Source: an uncultured Pseudomonadota bacterium (GTDB lineage: Bacteria; Myxococcota_A; UBA9042; CAIXZC01). From it: 10,311 nt of DNA. The stretch is taken from positions 1-10,311 of the forward strand of contig CALFHQ010000585.1 in assembly GCA_937876385.1 (NCBI GenBank), written 5' to 3'. The translations under genes and the position numbers were made by a program. Shown here piece by piece: positions 1 to 6,076 of this stretch; within the stretch, counting starts at the first letter, position 1; each line of letters begins with the position of its first letter. The notes under the pieces were generated by a model. That model was not told the origin of the DNA and ran no database searches. It was given only the letters and a program-made list of their open reading frames with translations.

Positions 1-1333
1 CACATACCCCGCTCATACACAATTCAACGCCGTTGCAGAAGACCCCATCGTCGCATTCAAGATCGAGAGCACACGAAGGCTGCGGCACTCCCACCATCAA
101 AAGGGGCTCTTGGATTCCGTCTGGATCATCCAGGCAGATTCCATCCACCGTAGCACAGGGTGCCGGGTCAGCGTTCGCTAGCAACTGTTCTCTCACCTGG
201 TAGTGACTCAGGGTGGGGTCGTTGCCCAGAATCACGGCAGCAGCGCCGGCCACATGCGGTGTGGCCATGCTGGTCCCGCTCATGGTGGCGTATCCGCCGT
301 TCTTGTAGGTAGAGTAGATTCCCATTCCGGGCGCCATGATATCCACGTCGTGGCCGTAGTTCGAGAAACACCCGAACGAGTCGTCTTCGCTTTCAGTGCA
401 ACTGGAAAAGGCGAACACACCCTCTCCCAATCCCCCTGGGAGACCATCAAAATCAGAGAACGCCGACACGGTGATCACTTCGTCGAAGGCACCTGGCGTG
501 TGGTAAAGGGTGTCGTCAGATTCGTTTCCTGCCGCCACGACCACGGTGATTCCGGCGTCGATGAGCGCACACAATGCCTGATGCTCTGCATCCTGGGTCA
601 CCTGGCATCCGTCCGGGTTGCCGTCCGTATCGTCCAGTCCGGTTCCGCCGAGGCTCAAGTTGACAACATTGATTCCATGGGAGGCTGCATTTCGAGCTAC
701 CCAATCCATCCCCATGATCACGCTGGAGAGGGTTCCAGAACCTTTTCGGTCCAGGACCTTTACGGCAAACAGGCGAACTCCAGGCGCCACGCCCACGACA
801 CCGTTGGAGTCGTTGAACGCGCCGATGGTGCCCGCCACATGGCTTCCATGCCCGTTGTCATCATCCCCTCCGTCGCTGCAATCTCCGGTCTTGCGGTCGA
901 TTCGGAGACAGTTGACACCTGCAGCGACGTTTAAATCCGGATGATCCAGGTCAATTCCCGTATCAATCACTGCAACGCCTGCATTCACAGGGGCGGGGGT
1001 AAACTCCAGATCGGCTCCAATTCGACCCACGCCAGTGGGCAAAACCTGAGCAGAGGCCATTACCAACCGGTCCGGCTGGACGGCAACGACGTTGGGGTTG
1101 TGTCTCAAGCCCTGCAAGGCCTGAGCCGGCAACTCGGCGGCGAATCCGTTGATCACATGTGAGTACTTCTTCTGCACATTGACGCCGTATCCTCTGGCCA
1201 CATCTGCGGTATTCACACCGGGTCGAAGCAACACGATGTAGTGGTCTTTAATGACCTGGGCAGATGCGGAGGTCTCGGGAAGAGACACAGCGAGAAGAAT
1301 CAGGCAAAAGGCAGCGAACAGGCTTCGAGACAT
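1..1333 (-). CDS. Secreted subtilisin-like serine protease (S8, proteinase K type), 3' end missing
   Basis: Secreted endopeptidase; 444 codons are visible and the gene continues past the left edge. Residues 1-25 are a signal peptide ending in SASA. About 30-100 look like an I9 propeptide inhibitor (HYIVLLRPG, then VINGFAAELP and NVVAVQPD). The S8 catalytic domain follows: Asp124 in VIDTGID, His162 in GHGSHVAG, oxyanion Asn270 in AAGNE and Ser355 in GTSMATPHVAG, so all catalytic residues are present. The order and the VKVLD.KGSGT stretch fit the proteinase K/aqualysin subgroup. From residue 421 a Cys-rich tail begins (C421, C427, C433, C439, C444; DDGVFCNG), a repeat style seen at the C-termini of secreted Myxococcota and planctomycete proteins. 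ATG 1333 is chosen because GGAG lies 6 bases upstream; an in-frame ATG at 1345 has no properly spaced ribosome site. It has its own promoter (1376-1404). The family call is very secure; the substrate is unknown. Confidence 0.95.
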   Translation of the reverse strand, partial: MSRSLFAAFCLILLAVSLPETSASAQVIKDHYIVLLRPGVNTADVARGYGVNVQKKYSHVINGFAAELPAQALQGLRHNPNVVAVQPDRLVMASAQVLPTGVGRIGADLEFTPAPVNAGVAVIDTGIDLDHPDLNVAAGVNCLRIDRKTGDCSDGGDDDNGHGSHVAGTIGAFNDSNGVVGVAPGVRLFAVKVLDRKGSGTLSSVIMGMDWVARNAASHGINVVNLSLGGTGLDDTDGNPDGCQVTQDAEHQALCALIDAGITVVVAAGNESDDTLYHTPGAFDEVITVSAFSDFDGLPGGLGEGVFAFSSCTESEDDSFGCFSNYGHDVDIMAPGMGIYSTYKNGGYATMSGTSMATPHVAGAAAVILGNDPTLSHYQVREQLLANADPAPCATVDGICLDDPDGIQEPLLMVGVPQPSCALDLECDDGVFCNGVELCMSGVC

Positions 1334-1375
1334 GACGTTCTCCATCCTTCTAGGGTTTGGCTTGTGAGCAAAATC

Positions 1376-1404
1376 AGAGTAATTCCAGTCGACTCCGAAG
1401 TCAA
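1376..1404 (-). promoter_or_regulatory. Sigma70-like promoter of the subtilase gene
   Basis: Reading leftward, TTGACT (1404-1399, 5 of 6 matches to the -35 consensus) is followed after exactly 17 bases by TACTCT (1381-1376, with the key T, A and final T of the -10 box). The predicted transcript would start near 1369 and give a leader of about 36 bases before the ATG at 1333. It suggests that the protease can be transcribed independently of the upstream M14-like gene. This is a consensus match only. Confidence 0.5.
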
Positions 1405-1426
1405 GCACAGGTGACTTCCAGCCCTG

Positions 1427-1437
1427 GGGTCTGACCC
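1427..1437. repeat. GGGTC-T-GACCC palindrome, possible REP-like element
   Basis: A perfect 5-bp inverted repeat with a one-base centre lies in the 158-base gap between the M14-like gene and the subtilase. It is followed on the plus strand by CGGACACTTGACAATTTTG. From memory, GGGTCAGACCC-type palindromes next to TTGACA-like stretches recur between genes of deltaproteobacterial genomes as REP-like sequences mobilised by RAYT transposases. No transposase is present here and only one copy is seen, so this assignment is inference. Confidence 0.35.
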
Positions 1438-1491
1438 GGACACTTGACAATTTTGAGCCAAGGAATCGCAGTTGACCTTCCCTTAGCAACG

Positions 1492-2280
1492 TCACCGCAG
1501 ATTCGTTTTCACGCCCCATTCATCTAGAAATGCCTGAACGACTTGCTGGTGGAGTGTGATTCGTTGAGGGAGGGGGGCTTTGACCCAGCTTTCTACCGAG
1601 TATGCCTCCGCTCCAAAGTCATCGATATAGGTCTCGGAGCAGGCCCCACGGTCTCTGGCATAGTGCGCTACAAAGCGGTCAAAGCGGGTCTTTGCGTCTT
1701 GGTTGATTCGTTGGAGGACGGCCTTGAGTCGTTTCGATGGAGAGCGGGTCACGTGAATCAACGAGTGGCCGCAGCAGGCTTTGTGGACAACCTGATCCAA
1801 CCGACTCTCGTGGAGGGTGATGACCAGCTCGGGGTGAAGTTCTTGAACGAACTTGTAGAGATAGCTCGCCAGTCTTGACTCCAACTGCCTTGCATCGCCA
1901 TCCCCGGGAAACGAGCGATTGAGGTCACGATCGACAAAGCGTCGCCCAACCTCCAGCGCCTTGACGTTCATCCGAGGAATGAGCACCAAGGTTCCGTTTG
2001 TCACTTTGAGTTCTTGAATCCACTCCTCCAGCGCCAACGTTCCTGCCGGTTCGTTGCCGTGAATCCCCGCTTGAACAAGCACAACCGGTCCCGGATTCGC
2101 TCCCTTGTACACGTAGGCAGCGGTCTCAAAAGGCAATCCGGGGGCGATTCTCTTGCAGGTGACTGTTTTGGGGACCCCTTTGCACAAAACCACCGGCAAG
2201 AGCCCCGAAGCGGCCGTGGAAGCGGGGTTGAGGAGAGTCCAGGACACGACCAGCACGAGAAAACTTCCAAAAAAACGCAC
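1492..2280 (-). CDS. Secreted M14-like zinc amidohydrolase (succinylglutamate desuccinylase/aspartoacylase-like)
   Basis: A 262-residue periplasmic or exported zinc hydrolase that should cleave an amide or terminal peptide bond. With the chosen start, residues 1-25 form a signal peptide (RFFGSFLVLVVSW core, then STAASG). The zinc signature is QAGIHGNEPAG (His74, Glu77) with a third ligand His157 in LVITLHES. Arg122 in DLNRSFPG is the usual substrate-binding Arg, and Glu230 in AYSVES is placed like the catalytic Glu of M14 enzymes. Five cysteines (33, 42, 169, 170, 214) may form disulfides in the periplasm. GTG 2280 is preferred: GGAGG lies 5 bases upstream and the signal peptide then begins at once. 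In-frame alternatives are ATG 2322 (weak ribosome site, buried in a hairpin) and GTG 2343. Possible roles include murein-peptide trimming (MpaA-like) or amino-acid deacylation; the sequence does not decide. It lies 158 bases upstream of the subtilase on the same strand. Confidence 0.82.
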   Translation of the reverse strand: MRFFGSFLVLVVSWTLLNPASTAASGLLPVVLCKGVPKTVTCKRIAPGLPFETAAYVYKGANPGPVVLVQAGIHGNEPAGTLALEEWIQELKVTNGTLVLIPRMNVKALEVGRRFVDRDLNRSFPGDGDARQLESRLASYLYKFVQELHPELVITLHESRLDQVVHKACCGHSLIHVTRSPSKRLKAVLQRINQDAKTRFDRFVAHYARDRGACSETYIDDFGAEAYSVESWVKAPLPQRITLHQQVVQAFLDEWGVKTNLR

Positions 2281-2313
2281 CCCAACCTCCGCATTTTCGC
2301 CTGAACGACGATA

Positions 2314-2319
2314 AGTATA
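2314..2319 (-). promoter_or_regulatory. Possible -10 box (TATACT) for the M14-like gene
   Basis: TATACT (5 of 6 consensus) lies 33 bases upstream of the GTG at 2280 and would start transcription near 2307. That is downstream of the alternative ATG at 2322, which agrees with the GTG start. No convincing -35 box is found at 16-18 bases, so the promoter is weak, activator-dependent or not real. Confidence 0.3.
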
Positions 2320-2323
2320 CATA

Positions 2324-2341
2324 GGGTCCCTTTCGAGACCC
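2324..2341 (-). other. GAAA-tetraloop hairpin in the divergent intergenic region
   Basis: On the minus strand GGGTCTC-GAAA-GGGACCC folds into a 7-bp stem (one G-T wobble) closed by a GNRA tetraloop. The plus-strand version has a mismatch, so the RNA form would suit leftward transcripts. No T-run follows, so it is not an obvious intrinsic terminator. It covers the only ribosome-site-like sequence of ATG 2322. Its function is unknown. Confidence 0.35.
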
Positions 2342-2372
2342 ACACCCCGAACATACTAGAAAGGAGAACCGC

Positions 2373-3953
2373 ATGAAGGCAAACGAAACCGTGTCCTTGG
2401 ATTTCCTCACCCCGGAGCGACTGTCCGATCCGGCCGCTATGCAATGGCTGTTGCAACGGCTCTCGCTGACTCGCCGGATGGGACACGAGTCCAAATGGAA
2501 GGAAGCCAGCGACGTCCTGTCTGATAGCGCCCTGGAGGGCTGGTTGCTATCCACCGACGAGCGCATCGGCACTCGCCTGGCCGAGGAGATTCATCCGTCA
2601 AGACTGGTGCCCATGACCGACAAGTTGGTGGAAAGCTGGCCGCATCTGGCCGACACCACCGCCGGGGAATTGATTGTCCAACTGGCGAAGATCGCCCCGG
2701 CAAAGGCGACGGAGTTAATCGCCCGGTTCGTCCGAGAAGGCCGGAAGGTCGATGCGAATCCCAGAACCTGGGGAGTGCTCACCGCCATGGAGCTTCTGGG
2801 CAATCGGGCCCGACCTCAGGCCGAGGTTCTCCTTCGCCGGGCAGCGTCGGGCCCCATCTTCGACGTCATGGGGATGGGACGTCTGTTCCATGCCGGGGCT
2901 CTGCTTCAATGCGCCGGGGTGATTCCCCTATTAGAGAGCTTCCTTCGACTGCGTGGCAACCGGGAGATGGAAGCGCAACTGGCTCTCTTCGACACCTTCG
3001 CAGGATTGGCCCCGGAGGCCCCGTTCTTCGAGATGGCGGTGGGTTGGATTCAACAGCGCAGAGGAACCCTCCTTCGGGACTTCCCGGAGTTCTTCAAGGT
3101 CAACTCCCCGCTGGACTCTCTCGACGAGGTGCTTGCATCTAGACTAGACGATCTGGGACCTCGAATGGACGACCTCATCGACTCCCTGGACTCTGGATTC
3201 CAGCAGCTCATCTGTCAGAGCCTGGTTCGGGTGGGGTTGACCGAGTCTTCCAGCCATTTGCGTCGTCTCATTCGGGGATTTGTGGGGGCCCTGGCGGCCA
3301 ATCGGTGCGTTCGCAGCAACCGCCCGTGGGGTGGAACCCCGTTTGAGCGACTGGTGGAGTTGGCTTCCCTGGATGTGGCCGTCCTGCCGGAAGAGAAGCG
3401 CCTCGTCGAGGCGTTGGTTGCCCGATGCACGCCAAACTGCATTCCTGCGCTGCAGATGGGACTGCAAGATGCTCGCTACTCGGCGGGCCTTAGACGCCTG
3501 TTATCGGTGGCTCGGCAGGTTCCGTTTAGCGGGCGCCTGCAGGAAGTCATCGAGACACTGGGGGTGGACATCAACGAGGAGGCGTTGGCGGAAGCCACCT
3601 TTGCACTCATCGAGGGGGGGAAAGAGGCCCTGTCTCGCATTGAAGAGATGTGGCCCGAGCTGGACTTCTTTCAGCGGCTGCAACTTTTCGACGTCATTGA
3701 GGGGATCGGCACCGACACGGCCGCTCGAACACTGATTCGCCTGTTCCCCAGCGCCCGGGGAGACTCCAGCATCCTCGAGTCGTGGATCTTCGCTGCCTCG
3801 AACCTTCCCTCCCCGGAGATGCGACGGTTCCTCTTTCGGCATCGAGAGGATCACCGTGCGGGGTTGGATGCGCCCTACCGAGCATTGCGAGAACTGATTG
3901 GTGGCTCTCGACGAAGCAGCAACACCCCCAAACAAGACAGTTGGATTCATTAA
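2373..3953 (+). CDS. HEAT-like alpha-helical solenoid protein, function unknown
   Basis: A 526-residue protein, first gene of the plus-strand cassette. It has no signal peptide and no membrane segment, so it is probably cytoplasmic. The chain is a long series of amphipathic Leu/Arg/Glu-rich helices in pairs separated by short Pro/Gly turns, for example AAMQWLLQRLSLTRRM, VIPLLESFLRLRG, EMEAQLALFDTFAGLAPEAP and EEALAEATFALIEGG. This is the look of HEAT/ARM-type solenoids, which usually serve as scaffolds or bind proteins and peptides. I see no catalytic motif. The repeats are too degenerate to number by eye. ATG 2373 has AAGGAG 6 bases upstream, a strong ribosome site. The next gene starts 21 bases after the stop, so co-transcription is likely. 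No good promoter is visible in the short divergent gap. That it is a real gene is near certain; the function is open, and the solenoid call rests on helix pattern alone. Confidence 0.85.
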   Translation: MKANETVSLDFLTPERLSDPAAMQWLLQRLSLTRRMGHESKWKEASDVLSDSALEGWLLSTDERIGTRLAEEIHPSRLVPMTDKLVESWPHLADTTAGELIVQLAKIAPAKATELIARFVREGRKVDANPRTWGVLTAMELLGNRARPQAEVLLRRAASGPIFDVMGMGRLFHAGALLQCAGVIPLLESFLRLRGNREMEAQLALFDTFAGLAPEAPFFEMAVGWIQQRRGTLLRDFPEFFKVNSPLDSLDEVLASRLDDLGPRMDDLIDSLDSGFQQLICQSLVRVGLTESSSHLRRLIRGFVGALAANRCVRSNRPWGGTPFERLVELASLDVAVLPEEKRLVEALVARCTPNCIPALQMGLQDARYSAGLRRLLSVARQVPFSGRLQEVIETLGVDINEEALAEATFALIEGGKEALSRIEEMWPELDFFQRLQLFDVIEGIGTDTAARTLIRLFPSARGDSSILESWIFAASNLPSPEMRRFLFRHREDHRAGLDAPYRALRELIGGSRRSSNTPKQDSWIH

Positions 3954-3974
3954 CCAAACACAAGGAGCGATTCA

Positions 3975-4340
3975 ATGAAGGCTACTTCAACCAGAAAAGA
4001 GCTTGAAACCGTGAAAGGAAAACTTGGAGACGAGACAGATTGGGGAGAGGTCATCGCATCCCTCTTTGGCCCGAAACAGGAGTGGGACGCCGTTGGGAAG
4101 TTCTGCCTGGTTCAACTGGACGACCTGTCGAAGGACGAACAAACAGAGCGGGTGGACAACTTCGATCCCACCCGACTCTTTGACAACAACTGTCCCTGCT
4201 GCCAACCGTTCCTGGTCAAGGGCGCCATCGTCATCTACGAACCCGAGGCCATTCACGCCCTGCGCCTGGGACCCAAAGGGACCTTTGAGATGGCGGCATT
4301 TCCGGTGGATAGGGGCTCGTCGAAGACGGCAAGTGGTTGA
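3975..4340 (+). CDS. Small CPCC-motif protein, apparently truncated by a frameshift
   Basis: As the sequence stands this encodes 121 residues. ATG 3975 has AAGGAG 7 bases upstream. The N-terminal half is charged and soluble. The centre holds FDNNCPCCQPF (Cys73, Cys75, Cys76; another Cys44), then a beta-like stretch (LVKGAIVIYEP, HALRLGP, TFEMAAFPVD). The four cysteines could bind a metal or be redox-active; no known family is recognised. The last eight residues (GSSKTASG) look unnatural. After the run of four G at 4312-4315 the -1 frame continues coherently for 39 residues and stops at 4433-4435, giving about 153 residues in total (see the separate feature). It lies between the solenoid gene (21 bases upstream) and the glycosyltransferase, so it is probably a working partner of both. 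The gene call is firm up to about residue 113. Confidence 0.75.
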   Translation: MKATSTRKELETVKGKLGDETDWGEVIASLFGPKQEWDAVGKFCLVQLDDLSKDEQTERVDNFDPTRLFDNNCPCCQPFLVKGAIVIYEPEAIHALRLGPKGTFEMAAFPVDRGSSKTASG

Positions 4341-4435
4341 TTGTCCGGCAAAGGGGGTCTATTCTAGGGCTCGTTCCGGAGGGCTTGCCCCCCGAAGTCG
4401 TGAATTTTCTCCTGGTTCCCATGAGGTTCAGGTGA
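4313..4435 (+). pseudogene. Out-of-frame C-terminus of the CPCC protein (frameshift at the GGGG run)
   Basis: In the -1 frame relative to the gene starting at 3975, codons from 4316 read LVEDGKWLIV, RQRGSILGLV, PEGLPPEVVN and FLLVPMRFR, then TGA at 4433-4435. These are 39 protein-like residues with no start codon or ribosome site of their own. The stop overlaps the glycosyltransferase GTG at 4432 as GTGA, a typical translational-coupling junction. Adding one base to the G run at 4312-4315 joins both parts into 153 residues. The likely causes are a one-base deletion in the organism, a homopolymer sequencing error or, less likely, programmed -1 frameshifting. The upstream boundary is an in-frame TAG at 4310-4312. 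Confidence 0.7.
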
Positions 4436-5127
4436 GTATGACGCCCCGCAGTTCCATCATCATTCGAGCTCACAACAGTTCAAAGACCATCGAACGGGCA
4501 CTGGAAAGTGCGATGAACCAGGCCGTTGCGGCGGATTCCTATGAGATCATCATCGTCGACGACGGCTCCACGGATTCCACCGGGCTGCTCGTATCGAGGT
4601 GGCTCAACGACCGCCGAGTTCGTTCTCTTAGAACTCCCCATCAAGGCCCCGCTTCCGCAGCCAATCTCGGACTCTTTCTGGCCAGAGGGGAGTATGTGGT
4701 TTTCCTCGACGCGGATGACCGCTTTGAGCCGGGACTGCTGGCCGTGTTGGCGGACCATCTGGACCAGCATCCAACAGTTGACTACGTGTATCCAGACTAC
4801 TGGGAAACCAGCGGAGAGGAGCGGAAGCGTGTTTCTCCGGCGGATCCGTTCCAGACCATTCTGGTCGGCACGATGTTTCGCCGCAAGAAGCTCGAGGCCG
4901 TTGGTAACCTGAGAGACGACGTGGCGTTCTCCGAGTACGAACTGTTCCTCAGAACCTATGACGACTGGACCTCCGACCACGTCCCGGAGCCCCTCTTCGA
5001 GTACTTCCGCAGTGCCACGAGCATGACGGGAAACCCTCGCCGAGTCTCGGCCTGGCTGGGGCAGTTGGAGCAGCTTCACCCATCCAGAAAACACCTCATC
5101 GCCAAAATTCGCTCTTACCAGCTCTAA
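4432..5127 (+). CDS. Family 2 glycosyltransferase (GT-A), minimal soluble form
   Basis: A 231-residue inverting glycosyltransferase expected to move a sugar from a nucleotide-sugar to an unknown acceptor. The N-terminus SSIIIRAHNSSKTIERAL is the classic first strand and helix of GT2. Next come EIIIVDDGSTDSTG (DDGS at 43-46, nucleotide binding) and the metal-binding DxD in VVFLDADD (Asp93, Asp95). FSEYELFLR near 167 sits where the catalytic ED/E region of GT2 lies. There is no transmembrane or extra C-terminal domain, so it is little more than the catalytic core and probably cytosolic. GTG 4432 is chosen because GAGG lies 5 bases upstream and it forms a GTGA overlap with the restored upstream gene; ATG 4438, two codons later, is the alternative. 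Translational coupling to the CPCC protein suggests a shared pathway. The in-frame open sequence before 4432 is a shadow of that gene. Confidence 0.9.
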   Translation: MSMTPRSSIIIRAHNSSKTIERALESAMNQAVAADSYEIIIVDDGSTDSTGLLVSRWLNDRRVRSLRTPHQGPASAANLGLFLARGEYVVFLDADDRFEPGLLAVLADHLDQHPTVDYVYPDYWETSGEERKRVSPADPFQTILVGTMFRRKKLEAVGNLRDDVAFSEYELFLRTYDDWTSDHVPEPLFEYFRSATSMTGNPRRVSAWLGQLEQLHPSRKHLIAKIRSYQL

Positions 5128-5265
5128 ACAGGGTTATCTCGGCCAGCTAGCGCCCCGGAGGCAAGGAAGTCGGCGCACATGGCGGCGGAGGCGTACTTCT
5201 GTACATCGAGCAAGCCATCAGTCGACTGACGAAGCTTACGGGGATGATCGCTGGCCGAGGTGTTG
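5128..5265. repeat. Convergent gap with a 10-bp inverted-repeat pair and a 12-bp palindrome
   Basis: The gap between two converging genes holds CTCGGCCAGC (5138-5147) and its exact reverse complement GCTGGCCGAG (5250-5259), 102 bases apart. Inside is the perfect palindrome TCAGTCGACTGA (5218-5229). No hairpin with a T-run is seen, so no intrinsic terminator is evident. Both strands contain open readings with protein-like composition but no start codon or ribosome site, so this could be gene debris. The spaced arms could also fold transcripts from both sides or mark a small mobile element; neither is shown. Confidence 0.4.
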
Positions 5266-6075
5266 CTACAAATCTACGTGAAGGACTTGCGGGAAGTCCT
5301 GTCCCCAAAACGCCTGCCCCACCCTCTTGAAGGTATCCACATCGTCCGTGGCGTAGAATCGATGAACGGGTGCAGGGTGCGGATTGAGCAAGCCGTCTCG
5401 TTCCAGCATCCCCTTTAGTTCTCTGGAGATACTGACGGCTGAATCCACCAGGGCGACGTCTCGCTGGAATTCATCTTTGCACAGAGCTTCCACTTCCGGC
5501 TTGAACAGCGGGTAGTGAGTGCATCCCAAGACCAGGGTGTCTATGCCGCGGCTTACGAGGGGCTCGAGGTAGCTCTTCAAGACCAGCTTTGAGACTTCTG
5601 TGTTCAACCACCCTTCCTCGGCCAGTGGAACCAACAGTGGAGTCGTAGTGGAATACACTTTGGCGTCGGAGTTCAACTGCAGGATGGCGGATTCGTATCG
5701 CCCGCTCTTGATGGTTCCCGGTTGCCCGATGACCCCGATGATTCCGCTCCGGCTGGCCTGAACGGCGGTGCGAGCGCCGGGGCCGATGACTCCGAGGACG
5801 GGAATATCCACCATTTCTCGAAGGGCTGGAAGGGCCACCGACGACACCGTATTGCAGGCCACGACAATGGCTTTCAACGGGGTTTTCGCCAGGAAGCCCA
5901 CGTTTCGAAGGGCGTACTTGATGACCGTGGAGGAGGACTTGGAGCCGTAGGGAAGTCGAGCCGTGTCCCCGAGGTAGACGAGGCGTTCGTTGGGCATGAG
6001 GTTGGCGATTTCTCGTGCCACCGTCAGCCCGCCAATGCCCGAATCGAAGATGCCGATGGCCCCTTTGGTTCGCAT
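5266..6075 (-). CDS. murI: Glutamate racemase
   Basis: Cytoplasmic, cofactor-independent enzyme that interconverts L- and D-glutamate and supplies D-Glu to MurD for peptidoglycan. The 269 residues match the usual family length. Hallmarks are GIFDSGIGGLTV (Asp11, Ser12), YLGDTARLPYG at 34-44, the first catalytic Cys74 in VVACNTVS, and the second, Cys185, with His187 in LGCTHYPL. All catalytic residues are present. ATG 6075 follows the stop of the lipoprotein gene by one base, with GAGG 9 bases upstream inside that gene, so translation is probably coupled. It is the last gene of the leftward porin-lipoprotein-murI operon. This is the most secure functional call in the window. Confidence 0.97.
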   Translation of the reverse strand: MRTKGAIGIFDSGIGGLTVAREIANLMPNERLVYLGDTARLPYGSKSSSTVIKYALRNVGFLAKTPLKAIVVACNTVSSVALPALREMVDIPVLGVIGPGARTAVQASRSGIIGVIGQPGTIKSGRYESAILQLNSDAKVYSTTTPLLVPLAEEGWLNTEVSKLVLKSYLEPLVSRGIDTLVLGCTHYPLFKPEVEALCKDEFQRDVALVDSAVSISRELKGMLERDGLLNPHPAPVHRFYATDDVDTFKRVGQAFWGQDFPQVLHVDL

Positions 6076-6076
6076 G

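Noticed and set aside
203..934. 243-codon plus-strand ORF
   Set aside because: Lies antisense to the subtilase catalytic domain, whose motifs are all intact on the minus strand; its own translation shows no family features.
4024..4431. Upstream extension of the glycosyltransferase frame
   Set aside because: It overlaps the CPCC gene in another frame, reads as non-protein-like Arg/Ser/Pro-rich sequence, and GT2 folds begin at the SSIII strand just after 4432.
5124..5277. Minus-strand open reading of about 49 codons in the convergent gap
   Set aside because: It has no usable start codon apart from an internal ATG, no ribosome site, and it overlaps the ends of both neighbouring genes; at most a gene remnant.
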